DNA of 64,000 bases from Actinosynnema sp. ALI-1.44 (GTDB lineage: Bacteria > Actinomycetota > Actinomycetes > Mycobacteriales > Pseudonocardiaceae). The translations under genes and the position numbers were made by a program. The notes under the pieces were generated by a model. The model did not search any database. It saw only the letters and a program-made list of their open reading frames with translations, and had not been told where the DNA came from. Of this stretch, positions 35,375 through 44,360 are shown piece after piece. The DNA lies in assembly GCF_001984155.1 (NCBI RefSeq), contig NZ_MTQO01000026.1, forward strand, positions 31,356 through 95,355, in the 5' to 3' direction. The stretch's first letter is position 1, and the number at the start of each line of letters is the position of its first letter.

Positions 35375-37276
35375 TCAGGATCCGGCGGAGTCGGTGACCG
35401 TCCCTTCGCAAAAGGAACGCAGCACGTCAGCGGTGAGCCGGGAAACGTCGTTGTCGTCGCCCCTGCGCGAAAGCGCCCCGCACCAGCCGAGCGCCCCGGC
35501 GGCGAAGACCTGTCCACCGGCCGCCGTCCGCTGCAGCGTCACGTCGGCTCGGTGCCGGTCCACCGGTGCCCTGCGCGGGTGGGGCACCGCGCCGGTCATC
35601 GAGCTGTCCAGTCCAGCGGAGACGGGGGCACCGGGGGCGATACCGAACAGCCGGTGGGGTGATCGGCCGCGTCCGGCCCACAGCCCGCCGGGCTCCCCTG
35701 TGCTCGCCAGGTGCATCTCCCCCGGTTCGCCTTCCCCTGTCCGCGTTCCGGCGTACCCTCTGCGCAGTTCGGCCACGTGCGGCCGGTTCGGCGCGATCGC
35801 GGTGACCCAGCAAGCGGCGTTGCCGCCCAGGTAGGCCAGGTTCCCGCCGTCGACCAGGTGTTCCCGCACGGCGTCGAGCATCGCCCCGGTCCAGCAGTCC
35901 GGGTGGCTGCCGGTGACCACCGACCGGTATCCGGCCAGCGCGGCCGCGCCGTCGGCGTGCAGGTCGTGGTCGGTGATGACGTCGAACCGGAACCCCTGGC
36001 GCCGCAACCAGCCGACGAGACGCAGGTCCTCGCTGTACTGGTGCGGCGCGTCGTTGTAGCCGCACAGCGGACGCCGCAGCGACGCCAGGTAGACGCCGCT
36101 GCCGTCGGCGTGCCGGTCGTTGAGGCCGTGCAGCCCGTTGTCCCTGGCGAACCCGGCGGCCACCTCCCCCGCGGGCTCCGGCATCCCGAGGTAGGCGAGG
36201 TAGCTCAACGTCGGCACCAGCAGGACCATCGGCGCGTTGACGGCACGCGGCCGCACGAAGAACGGCACCCGCCCGACTGCGTCCGGTGTGGACAGTTCGA
36301 CCGCGTAGCACCCGGAGGGCAGGCCGAGCGGCAGGTCGACGCTGAGGACCGGGTCCCAGCCCGCGTCCTCGATGTCGTCGGAGTGGAAGTGCACGGCCCC
36401 GTAACCGCGTACGGCGTGCCGCCAGTCCAGCACGTCGCCTGCCCAGTCGGGGCCGGTGACACCACGGGCGGGCAGGTTGTACAGGCGGCCGTCGTGGCCG
36501 TCGACGACGTCGATCATGCGGTCGCCCGGGATGTCGTGCGACAGGTCCCACCTGGCTCGCGCGCCTGCCTGGGCGATCCCGTCGACCAGTTCGTCGAACA
36601 CCGCCGGGCTGTCGACCTTGCCGTCCAGGTTGCCGGTCACCTCGCCGAGCGTGGTGCGGAACGCCGCCAGCAGCAGCGAGGGCGCGCCTGTGACCAGCGG
36701 GCCGAGCGGTGGGGCGGTCACGATCACCCTGTGCTCGTCGGCCAGCGGATCACGCGCGCGGACGGTCAGCCGCGCGCCATCGGCCGGGTCATAACCGCCG
36801 ATGAGCAGGTACCAGTGCCGAAGGAGCAGGCTCGTCTCGGACCTGACGGACACCAATCCATCCACTGTGGACACGTCGAACGCCGCGCGGCCGTCCGGCA
36901 GCAGCGACAACGCCGCGAACGGGCCGCCGTCCGGGGTGCCCTGGGTGATGATGCCCGCGCGGTCCGACGGCAGCGCGGTCGGCCAGACCCAGGCGGCGAA
37001 CGTGACCGCGTGGTGCAGCGCGGGCGGATTCGGGACCAGGCCGTAGGACCCGAGATCCATCGCCAGGTGCGGCACGTGGACCGTGCCGGGACCGGCGATG
37101 TCGACAGGGGTGTGCGTCAGCCCGACGCCGTCATGGCCGACCCGCACGACCCGTACGGCGCATTCCGGTTCGCTGGAACTGGCGTGCACCAGGATGCGTT
37201 CGCCCGGCCGTGCGGACAACCGGTCGGTGTACCCGGCGATCGGCACGCTCTGGTGGTTGACTCGGTGCAGCGTCAT
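35375..37276 (-). CDS. N,N-dimethylformamidase large-subunit-like protein
   Basis: A 633-residue protein resembling the catalytic large subunit of dimethylformamidase, a mononuclear-iron amidohydrolase that releases dimethylamine and formate. The N-terminal half has a LamG-like sandwich (HHAVTFAAWVWPTALPSDRAGI). The C-terminal half holds the amidase core: VLLVPTLSYLAYLG, LCGYNDAPHQYSEDLRLVGWLR, FDVITDHDLH, GYRSVVTGSHPDCWT and LVDGGNLAYLGGNAACW. In the known enzyme iron is held by two Tyr and one Glu; Tyr and Glu residues occur in the matching regions but I cannot prove equivalence. No small subunit gene is visible. It is last in an operon with DLH, LivF-like and HDAC-like genes. Confidence 0.84.
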   Translation of the reverse strand: MTLHRVNHQSVPIAGYTDRLSARPGERILVHASSSEPECAVRVVRVGHDGVGLTHTPVDIAGPGTVHVPHLAMDLGSYGLVPNPPALHHAVTFAAWVWPTALPSDRAGIITQGTPDGGPFAALSLLPDGRAAFDVSTVDGLVSVRSETSLLLRHWYLLIGGYDPADGARLTVRARDPLADEHRVIVTAPPLGPLVTGAPSLLLAAFRTTLGEVTGNLDGKVDSPAVFDELVDGIAQAGARARWDLSHDIPGDRMIDVVDGHDGRLYNLPARGVTGPDWAGDVLDWRHAVRGYGAVHFHSDDIEDAGWDPVLSVDLPLGLPSGCYAVELSTPDAVGRVPFFVRPRAVNAPMVLLVPTLSYLAYLGMPEPAGEVAAGFARDNGLHGLNDRHADGSGVYLASLRRPLCGYNDAPHQYSEDLRLVGWLRRQGFRFDVITDHDLHADGAAALAGYRSVVTGSHPDCWTGAMLDAVREHLVDGGNLAYLGGNAACWVTAIAPNRPHVAELRRGYAGTRTGEGEPGEMHLASTGEPGGLWAGRGRSPHRLFGIAPGAPVSAGLDSSMTGAVPHPRRAPVDRHRADVTLQRTAAGGQVFAAGALGWCGALSRRGDDNDVSRLTADVLRSFCEGTVTDSAGS

Positions 37277-37324
37277 CCTCGTCCCCTCAGGATTCGGCCC
37301 CCGGTGGTGTACCAGGCACCGGGG

Positions 37325-38074
37325 TCACGCCGCCCACTCCTCAGTGTGCCTGCGGACGAACGCCAGGACCCGCCGCCACGCGTCGGCACAAGCGTCGGCG
37401 TGGGCGGCCAGGCCGCCGTCGAAGAACGAGTGCGGGGCGCCGTCGTAGAGCACGAACGTGTGCTTGACGCCGTGGTCAGTCAGTTCACGGTCGAACGCGC
37501 GCGCCTCGTCGGCCGAGGTCAGTGTGTCGTCCCCGGCGGCGAGGACCAGCAGCGGCGCGGACATCCGCGGGATCAGTTCACGGCACTCGCCGGGTCGCCC
37601 GTAGAACCCGACCGCGCCGGTCACCCACCTGTCCATGGCGGACTGGCTCCACGAGATGGCTCCGCCGACGCAGAACCCGACGGTGAAGATCGCCCTGGTG
37701 CCGCCCGCGGCCAGGTAGTCGACCGCGGCACGCACGTCGGCGCCGGTGTGCTCCGGCGTCAGGTGCCGGGCGTGGGCGGATCCGTCGAAGGCGGGGCCAC
37801 GGTCGTCGTCGGCGGCTGTCCGGCCGTAGTAGTCGATCGCGAGCGCGGCGATCCCGGCCTCGGCGAACCGGTGTGCCAGTTCGCGGTAGTACCCGTGCAG
37901 CCCGCGCGCGTCGGGCAGGATCACCACGCCCGACTGGACCGCGTGCCCACGCGGAACGGTCTGGTATGCGAGGAACACGTTGCCGTCCGACGCGACGAGC
38001 CTGATCTCGCTGCCACTGGTCAACCGCGGTCTGCCCGGTGGCGCGGGCGGTGTGGCCTCATCCCCGAAACACAT
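37325..38074 (-). CDS. Dienelactone hydrolase family protein
   Basis: A 249-residue alpha/beta hydrolase. The DLH triad can be placed as Cys135 in GFCVGG, Asp182/183 in AAGDDTL and His215 in GAPHSFFD. The family opens dienelactones in chlorocatechol pathways, though many members act on other esters or lactones. ATG at 38074 follows GGGGAAGAG; a longer frame reaches into the LivF-like gene. It is 28 bp after the LivF-like gene and 48 bp before the dimethylformamidase-like gene, so part of the same operon. Confidence 0.9.
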   Translation of the reverse strand: MCFGDEATPPAPPGRPRLTSGSEIRLVASDGNVFLAYQTVPRGHAVQSGVVILPDARGLHGYYRELAHRFAEAGIAALAIDYYGRTAADDDRGPAFDGSAHARHLTPEHTGADVRAAVDYLAAGGTRAIFTVGFCVGGAISWSQSAMDRWVTGAVGFYGRPGECRELIPRMSAPLLVLAAGDDTLTSADEARAFDRELTDHGVKHTFVLYDGAPHSFFDGGLAAHADACADAWRRVLAFVRRHTEEWAA

Positions 38075-38102
38075 CTGCTCTTCCCCTTTCCCGGCCGGTT
38101 GC

Positions 38103-38804
38103 TCATCGCAGGCTCCCCAGCTCGCCGAGACAGAACCCGTGCAGCCGTTCCTCCTCTCCCAGTTCGTCCGCGCTGCCGCCGTCGAGCACGAGCTCGCCCC
38201 TGGCCAGGACGTACGCTCGGTCGGCGATGGACAGCGCGGGCGTCGCGCACCGCTCGGCCAGCAACACACCGGCGCCGCGGTCCGCCAGTGCACGCACCGC
38301 ATCGGCGAGCCGGTAGAGCAGCACCGGCGCCAACCCGAATGACATTTCATCGATCAGCAACACCTTGGGCCGTCCGAGCAACGCACGGCTGATCACCAGC
38401 ATCTGCTGCTCGCCACGGGACAACAGGCCCGCGTACTTGTGCTCCCGTTCGCGCAGTTCGGGAAACAGCTCGAACACCTCGTCGAGCGCGGCGAGGTCCT
38501 TGCACGCGACACGGAGGTTCTCGGCCACGGTCAGGCCACGGAACACCTTCCGGGTCGGCTCGACACGCGCCACACCGAGGCGGGTGCGCCGCCAGGCCCG
38601 GACCCGTTCGATCCGGGTCCCGTCCAGCACGATCGCGCCGGACCTGATCGGGACGACGCCGGAGATGCCTTCCAGCAGGCTGGTCTTGCCCGCGCCGGTG
38701 ACGCCGAGCAGCACGGTGACCTGGCCGGCGGCGACGTCCATCGACACCGACCGGATCACCGGCACACCGGCTCGCTCGATCGTCACGTCCTCGAGACGAA
38801 GCAC
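38103..38804 (-). CDS. Orphan branched-chain-amino-acid-type ABC ATPase (LivF-like)
   Basis: A 233-residue ABC ATPase of the LivF/UrtE type. Walker A is GVTGAGKTS, Walker B is VLLIDEMSFGLAP, and the C-terminal DRAYVLARGELVLDG is typical. The signature is LSRGEQQM instead of LSGGQQQM, and the switch region reads LLAERCATPAL where LivF normally has VEQN, so its activity may be altered. No permease, LivG or binding protein is nearby, which is unusual. It starts 4 bp after the HDAC-like gene and is clearly co-transcribed with three hydrolase genes. Confidence 0.88.
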   Translation of the reverse strand: MLRLEDVTIERAGVPVIRSVSMDVAAGQVTVLLGVTGAGKTSLLEGISGVVPIRSGAIVLDGTRIERVRAWRRTRLGVARVEPTRKVFRGLTVAENLRVACKDLAALDEVFELFPELREREHKYAGLLSRGEQQMLVISRALLGRPKVLLIDEMSFGLAPVLLYRLADAVRALADRGAGVLLAERCATPALSIADRAYVLARGELVLDGGSADELGEEERLHGFCLGELGSLR

Positions 38805-38808
38805 GACG

Positions 38809-39921
38809 TCACCGCCCGATGTCGTCGACGTGACCGGCGACCGCGTCGACCGCGTCGCGTTGGGCGGGTTGCAGGTCCTGGCCCGCCATCGCGGACATCA
38901 GCGGCAGGAACGGGTCGGCCACGGTCTTCTTGCCGCACAGGGTCTCGATCACCGCCAGGCCCGAGAACGGCACAGTCGCGGGGTTGTAGCCGCCCTCGTG
39001 GGTGAGCACCAGCCTGCCGTCGCAGACCCGGTCGGCCACGTGCGCGACCATCGCGGTCAGCTCGCGGAACCCCTCCGACGTGACCATCTGACGGCCGAGC
39101 TGGTCCATCGCACCCGCGTCGAACCCGCACGCGACCATCACGAGGTCGGGTTGGAACCGCTGGATCGCCGGGATGACGACGGTCTGCATGGCGTACCGGT
39201 AGCCGCCGTCGCCCGTGCCCGGTGGCAACGGCACGTTCAGCGCGTAACCCAGTCCGGCACCGGTTCCGCGCTCGGTCGCCTTGCCGGAATCCACCGGGAA
39301 CACGTTGTCCTGGTGCAACGAGATCGTCAGCACGTCCGGGTCGTCGTAGAAGACGGCCTGTGTGCCGTTTCCGTGGTGCACGTCCCAGTCGACGATCGCT
39401 ACCCGCCGGGCGCCCAGCGCCCGCTGGGCGTGCCGGGCGCCGACAGCGATGTTGTTGAACACGCAGAAGCCCATGCCCTCGTCCGCTGTCGCGTGGTGCC
39501 CTGGCGGGCGGACCAGCGTGTAGGCGTTGCGCACGCGGTTGTCCCACACCGCTTCGACCGCCTCGATCACGCCGCCTGCCGCCAGCGCGGCGATGTCGTA
39601 GGTGCCGCAACCGAAGGGTGAGATCCCGTCTCCCGAGTCACCGCCCCCTGGGCGGTCGCTGTCGGCCTGGATGCGCGCGACGTGCGCGGGGGTGTGCACG
39701 CGCCTCAGCTCGTCCTCGGTCGCCGGTCGCGGCCTGATCGGCACCAGTTCGTCGATCAGGCCGGATACCACGACCAGTTCGTGTGTGCGGCGCCGGGTGT
39801 CGCTCATGTCGTAGTGCCACAACGGTTGCACGCCGAGCCGTGGATCGGGCTCGAACAAGGCGGCCCGTGTTCCGCGATCGAGCCAGCCGAACACCTCGTG
39901 GTGGAGATAACCGGTCGCCAT
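38809..39921 (-). CDS. Histone-deacetylase-family amidohydrolase (acetylpolyamine deacetylase-like)
   Basis: A 370-residue zinc hydrolase of the HDAC superfamily, class II-like. It has TGYLHHEVFGWLD at the start, the tandem His of RPPGHHATADEGMGFCVFNN, zinc-binding DWDVHHGNGTQ, a third metal ligand in ACGFDAGAMD and the GGYN loop. Bacterial homologues remove acetyl groups from polyamines or other small amides. ATG at 39921 matches the family start; the frame is open further to 40005 without a ribosome binding site. It heads a four-gene operon and is divergent from an amidase, all consistent with amide catabolism. Confidence 0.92.
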   Translation of the reverse strand: MATGYLHHEVFGWLDRGTRAALFEPDPRLGVQPLWHYDMSDTRRRTHELVVVSGLIDELVPIRPRPATEDELRRVHTPAHVARIQADSDRPGGGDSGDGISPFGCGTYDIAALAAGGVIEAVEAVWDNRVRNAYTLVRPPGHHATADEGMGFCVFNNIAVGARHAQRALGARRVAIVDWDVHHGNGTQAVFYDDPDVLTISLHQDNVFPVDSGKATERGTGAGLGYALNVPLPPGTGDGGYRYAMQTVVIPAIQRFQPDLVMVACGFDAGAMDQLGRQMVTSEGFRELTAMVAHVADRVCDGRLVLTHEGGYNPATVPFSGLAVIETLCGKKTVADPFLPLMSAMAGQDLQPAQRDAVDAVAGHVDDIGR

Positions 39922-40034
39922 CGGCTTAGCATCGTGGGCGACGTTGTGCCGATCGGTCCGTAAAAATACGGAAGTTCCGACGCCAAGTGCTGAGGTGGCC
40001 TGCACGGCACGCGATGCGTTCTAAGGTGGGATGG

Positions 40035-41582
40035 GTGGATCTTTCTGTGATCGCGGCGTGGGCCGGGCTCGAGCCGACGCGGGAACGCCTGGCCAGGTTG
40101 ACGGCGGCGGCACCGTTCGTCACCGTGCCGATCGAAGCTCTCCGGGACCTGCCCGGAATCCCCGACTCCGAGGTGCCCGTCGTCCGGCCGAGGGCGATCC
40201 CGCTGCGCCACGAGGCCCCGGCGCGGACATCCGGTGTCACCGAGCCGTGCGATCTCGGGCTCGTCGACGCGGCGCTGGCGATCCGCCGCGGCGAGTTGTC
40301 GCCCGTGGAGCTCCTGCGTTCCTGCCTGGCGGCCATCGACCGCACGGACCCGGTGATCGGCGCGTTCGTCCGGCTGACCTCGCCCCACTCGCCCGCCGAC
40401 GGCGTGCTGCACGGGATCCCGTACGCCGCGAAGGACATAGTGGACACAGCGGGTGCGGCGTGCGAGTGCGGCAGCGACGCGTTCGCAGGCCGGGTGCCGA
40501 GCGCGGACGCCACGGTCGTGACCAGGATCCGGGCCGCTGGCGGGGTTCTGGTCGGCAAGACGGCCACGCACGAGATCGCGCTCGGAATGTCCACACCGCA
40601 CGCACGCAACCCGTGGGACCCGTCGAAGATGGCGTCCGGGTCCTCCGGCGGTTCGGCAGCGGCGTTGGCCGCGCGCCAAGTACCGATGGCCTTGGGTTCC
40701 GACACGGGCGGATCGCTGCGGGTCCCGTCGGCGTTCTGCGGGACCACGGCGATCAAGCCGACGCACGGTCTGGTGCCGGGTACCGGCGTGATGTCGCTGG
40801 CGCGGTCCTTCGACGTGGTGGGCCCGATGGCCCGCAGCGCCCAGGACTGCTGGCTGCTCCTGCGGGTGCTCACCGGGCAGGCCCCGCCGGAGCCGGACCA
40901 CGTGCACGTGGACATGCGGCAGGTGCGCGTCGGCGTGGCGGACGTCTCGACGCCGGACCAACTGGCCGTCGCCGAGACGCTGCGCGGGCTCGGCGCCGAA
41001 CTGGTCGACGTGCGGCTGCCGCCGCCGGAGATCGCGCAGGCCGTCGGCGGCGTGGTCGCCTCCGTCGAGGCGTCGGCCGAATTCCGGGCCCACGTGGCGC
41101 GGGGTGCCCGGTTCTCCGAGGAGGTCCTGGGGCTGTTGGAAGCGGGCCTGACCGTACCGGCCGCCGACTTCCTGCACGCCAACCGGGTCCGTGCGGCGAT
41201 CCGGCGGGACTACGCCGAACTGTTCGAGCGTGTCGACGTCCTGCTGCTGCCGACCAGCCCGGTCACCGACCTGCCGCACGGGATCTCCGATGTGGACGGT
41301 GTGCCGCTGATCCCCGTGCTCACGCCGTTCACGTTCCCCGCCAACCTGACCGGGCTGCCCGCGATCGCCTTCCCGTGCGGTTTCACGGCGTCCGGCATGC
41401 CTGTCGGCGCTCAGCTGTACGGGCCAGCCGGGTCCGAGCAGTTGCTGGCCGCTGTGGCGGGCGCGTATCAGGACGTGACGGACTGGACCGCCCGCAAGCC
41501 GGACGAGTCCCTTCTGAGCAGCAGCACGGCCACCAACGCGAGCGCTGCCACGGCGGCGAAGAACCAGAATCCCCACGGGTAG
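40035..41582 (+). CDS. Amidase-signature-family amidohydrolase
   Basis: A 515-residue amidase with the Ser-cisSer-Lys triad: Lys133 in AAKDIVD, Ser203 in SGSSGGSAAA and Ser227 in GSDTGGSLRVPS. The 24-residue spacing between the serines is that of the family. Substrates range from simple and aromatic amides to carbamates. The GTG at 40035 has AAGG 8 bp upstream; GTG 40026 is an alternative. The last ~38 codons run antisense into the 3' end of the aromatic-acid transporter gene (115-bp overlap), and this tail is unlike an amidase C-terminus. It is divergent from the HDAC-like gene. Confidence 0.92.
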   Translation: MDLSVIAAWAGLEPTRERLARLTAAAPFVTVPIEALRDLPGIPDSEVPVVRPRAIPLRHEAPARTSGVTEPCDLGLVDAALAIRRGELSPVELLRSCLAAIDRTDPVIGAFVRLTSPHSPADGVLHGIPYAAKDIVDTAGAACECGSDAFAGRVPSADATVVTRIRAAGGVLVGKTATHEIALGMSTPHARNPWDPSKMASGSSGGSAAALAARQVPMALGSDTGGSLRVPSAFCGTTAIKPTHGLVPGTGVMSLARSFDVVGPMARSAQDCWLLLRVLTGQAPPEPDHVHVDMRQVRVGVADVSTPDQLAVAETLRGLGAELVDVRLPPPEIAQAVGGVVASVEASAEFRAHVARGARFSEEVLGLLEAGLTVPAADFLHANRVRAAIRRDYAELFERVDVLLLPTSPVTDLPHGISDVDGVPLIPVLTPFTFPANLTGLPAIAFPCGFTASGMPVGAQLYGPAGSEQLLAAVAGAYQDVTDWTARKPDESLLSSSTATNASAATAAKNQNPHG

Positions 41583-42688
41583 GCGACACCCGCGGTGACC
41601 ATGGCGCCGGTGATGAACGGCCCGACGATGGAGCCGAGCCTGCCGACCGCCGACGTCATACCGAGCGCGCTTCCCCGTGCCTGCGCGGGGAAGGCCTGCG
41701 CGACGTACCCGTAGATCAGCACCTGCGCGGAGAACACGAACACCCCGGTCAGCAACACCATGGCGTTCAACAGCAACCCGCTGTCGATCCGCAGGCTGAG
41801 CGCGGCGAGCAGGACCGCGCTGGCGCCGAACCAGATCCGGGCGACCCGCCGGATGCCGACGCGGTCGGCGACCGTGCCCGCGATGACCAGGCCGATCACC
41901 GCGCCGACGTTGAGCACCAGCAACAACGTGACCGACGTCGACAGCGGGTACCCGGCCGTGCGCATCAGCTGAGGCAGCCACGTGTTGAGCCCGTAGACCA
42001 GCAGCAGGCCCATGAACGAACCGGTCCACACCGCGATGCTGATCCGCCGCCACTTCGGTCCGAGCAGTTCCCGCAGCGCGAACCGTTCGGTGTCGCCTTT
42101 CTCCTTGGCGGCGAGGAACGCGCTCGACTCGGGCAGTTTCCACCACATGACCGGCAGGACGAGCAGACCGGCGATCCCGCCGCCGTAGAACAGCACTTCC
42201 CAGTCGTCCTTGGCCACCAACGCGAGCAGTGACGTGAGCACGGCGCCGACGTGGTAGCCGGTCATCGTGTACGTGCTGGCGGTGGCGCCGCGCCGCGCGG
42301 GCAGGTTCTCGGTCATCACGGTCAGCGCGACGGGCATGCAGGCACCGAGCCCGAGGCCCGCGAGGAACCGGAGGACGGCGAACACCGCCACGTTCGGCGC
42401 CAGCGGGATGAGCAGGGTGAAGACCGAGAAAACCAGGACCGAGCCGATCAGCATCCAGCGGCGGCCGAACCGGTCGGTCAACGGCCCGAGCCCGGCTGCA
42501 CCGACAGCCACGCCGACGAGCGACAGCGTGGCCACCAGCGTCGCGCCTGCCGGGGTGAACCCCAGGTGCTGGCTTTTGAGCAGGGTCGGGATGGCGGCGC
42601 CGAGCGCCACCAGGTCGTAGCCCTCGATCAGGACGGTCAGCCAGCACAGGGCTGCCGTCCAGACCGGGCGGGTGGGAGACGCCGTCAT
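41468..42688 (-). CDS. MFS transporter, aromatic acid:H+ symporter (AAHS) type
   Basis: A 406-residue permease with twelve hydrophobic helices. AAHS marks are the helix-1 motif LIEGYDLVALGAAIPTLL, the loop GPLTDRFGRRWMLIGSV (motif A) and GLGLGACMPVALTVMTENLP. Members import benzoate, 4-hydroxybenzoate or similar acids. It starts 16 bp after the benzoylformate decarboxylase stop (ribosome site AGGAGG), so it probably imports that enzyme's aromatic substrate or a precursor. Its 3' end overlaps the convergent amidase frame by 115 bp. Confidence 0.93.
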   Translation of the reverse strand: MTASPTRPVWTAALCWLTVLIEGYDLVALGAAIPTLLKSQHLGFTPAGATLVATLSLVGVAVGAAGLGPLTDRFGRRWMLIGSVLVFSVFTLLIPLAPNVAVFAVLRFLAGLGLGACMPVALTVMTENLPARRGATASTYTMTGYHVGAVLTSLLALVAKDDWEVLFYGGGIAGLLVLPVMWWKLPESSAFLAAKEKGDTERFALRELLGPKWRRISIAVWTGSFMGLLLVYGLNTWLPQLMRTAGYPLSTSVTLLLVLNVGAVIGLVIAGTVADRVGIRRVARIWFGASAVLLAALSLRIDSGLLLNAMVLLTGVFVFSAQVLIYGYVAQAFPAQARGSALGMTSAVGRLGSIVGPFITGAMVTAGVAYPWGFWFFAAVAALALVAVLLLRRDSSGLRAVQSVTS

Positions 42689-42704
42689 TGCCGTCCTCCT
42701 GAAG

Positions 42705-44285
42705 TCATTCCGGAGTGGTCAGGTGGGTGTCGACCTGGATCAGGCGCGGGCCGGTCGGGACGGTGCTGAGCACGGCGCGCAGGTCGTCCTCTTCGGTGAT
42801 GGCTGTGGCCGGGACCCCGTAGCCCTCGGCGATCCGGGTGAAGTCGAGTCCGGGGATCTCCGTGCCCGGCACGTCCGGTGTGCCGAGCAGAGCACCGAAC
42901 CACCGCAACGCACCGTAGGATCCGTTGCGGAGTATGACGAACGTGACCGGCACGTTGTAGTGCGCGGCGGACCACAACGCGGTGATGCCGTAGTTCGCCG
43001 AGCCGTCACCGATCACGGCGACGACCGGACGGCTGGGCCGCCCCATCGCCACTCCGACCGCGGCGGGCATCCCGAACCCGAGACCGCCGGACGCGGGCCA
43101 GAAGTACGAGCCCGGCATCCGCAGGTCCACCTGCCGCCACCAAGCCGTGTTGGTCGAGGTCGACTCCACGACGTAGCCGGTGTCGGCCGGTTGGGTGTCG
43201 CGCAGTGCGGCGAAAACCTGCTCCGGGTGCAGGGCTCCGTCGCCGCTCGCTGGTTGTGGGTTCGGGGCGAAACCCTGTCCTCGTGCGTGCGGGCTCGCCG
43301 GGACCCGGGACAGCAACGCCTCGATGACCACGCCGGGATCGGCGACCAACGCCTCGCCCATCGGTGCCCGTGTCGCCGAACCGGCGTCCTCGGTCACCTG
43401 GATCAGGCGGCTGCCGTCAGGCAGATACGGCCCTGGAACGTTCTGGTGGTAGCGGAACACCGGGGCGCCGAGCACCAGGATCTCGTCGAGCCCGGCCAGT
43501 TCGGTGGAGACGTGGCCGATCCCGGCGGACAGCACGCCGCGGAAGAGCCTGTGCCGGTTGGGGAACGACAGCCGGTACGGCGAAGGGGCCATCCAGACCG
43601 GCGCCTGGAGGTGCTCGGCCAGTGCGACCGCCCGGTCGAACAGCCCGCCCGCGTCGATCTCGCCGCCGAGCACCAGGCCGACGCCGCGCGCGGCCTTGAT
43701 CCGGTCGACGATCATGTCCAGGTGCGCTTCGTTCGGCGCGGACCCACGCCACACCTGGCGGTCGAGCGTGACGGTGGCGTTCGAGTCGAGCTCGACATCC
43801 CAGTCGTCGTAGGGCACGGACAGATAAGTGGGGCGGCGTTGTAGCTCCGCTTCGAACACCGCCTGCGCCAACGCCCGTGGCACGTCGGCGGCGCAACTCG
43901 GCTCCCCGGCCCAGCCGACCAGCGGCCGCATGAGCTGTGTGGCCTCGGTGTTGGCCAGCATCGCCTCAAGGCCGATGGCCGATCGCACCTGCTGGCCCGC
44001 GGTGATGACCAGGGGCGAGCGGGAGTAGACCGCGTTGGTCAGCGCGCCCATGGCGTTCCCGGAGCCCGCGGCGGCGTGCAGGTTGACCAGCACCGGCTGC
44101 CCGGTGGCCTGCGCGTACCCGTCGGCCATGCCGACGACGACACCTTCGTGCAGGCCCAGCACGTAGTCGAACGAGCTGGGCAGATCGGTCAGGAACGGCA
44201 GCTCGTTCGAGCCGGGGTTGCCGAAGATGGTGGTCAGTCCCCGGCGTTCGAGGAAGTCGTGCGTGATCCGGCGGACAGTCGGCAT
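42705..44285 (-). CDS. mdlC: Benzoylformate decarboxylase-like ThDP enzyme
   Basis: A 526-residue thiamine-diphosphate decarboxylase, the same length as Pseudomonas benzoylformate decarboxylase. Active-site features fit: Ser in FGNPGSNELPF, the cofactor-activating Glu in LGLHEGVVVGMADG, His in VNLHAAAGSGNAMG, and a second His in VFRYHQNVPGPYL. The ThDP-binding motif starts at GDGSANYG. The reaction is benzoylformate to benzaldehyde and CO2, the third step of mandelate breakdown. The gene is followed by an aromatic-acid transporter and faces a LysR regulator. Other 2-keto acids remain possible, because mandelate dehydrogenase is not identified here. Confidence 0.88.
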   Translation of the reverse strand: MPTVRRITHDFLERRGLTTIFGNPGSNELPFLTDLPSSFDYVLGLHEGVVVGMADGYAQATGQPVLVNLHAAAGSGNAMGALTNAVYSRSPLVITAGQQVRSAIGLEAMLANTEATQLMRPLVGWAGEPSCAADVPRALAQAVFEAELQRRPTYLSVPYDDWDVELDSNATVTLDRQVWRGSAPNEAHLDMIVDRIKAARGVGLVLGGEIDAGGLFDRAVALAEHLQAPVWMAPSPYRLSFPNRHRLFRGVLSAGIGHVSTELAGLDEILVLGAPVFRYHQNVPGPYLPDGSRLIQVTEDAGSATRAPMGEALVADPGVVIEALLSRVPASPHARGQGFAPNPQPASGDGALHPEQVFAALRDTQPADTGYVVESTSTNTAWWRQVDLRMPGSYFWPASGGLGFGMPAAVGVAMGRPSRPVVAVIGDGSANYGITALWSAAHYNVPVTFVILRNGSYGALRWFGALLGTPDVPGTEIPGLDFTRIAEGYGVPATAITEEDDLRAVLSTVPTGPRLIQVDTHLTTPE

Positions 44286-44360
44286 GCAGTGGACGATAGG
44301 CAGCACGCCATGACATGTTCCAATAGATGTTGCCGACGAGTGATATCGATGGGATCGATG

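Noticed and set aside
39804..42647. Minus-strand open frame of 947 codons across the HDAC and amidase genes; similar long antisense frames at 15609-18248 (-), 35711-38392 (+) and 14851-17040 (-)
   Set aside because: High-GC third-position bias leaves antisense frames open. The translations are Arg/Gly/His/Pro-rich with no motifs, and each lies opposite a well-supported gene.
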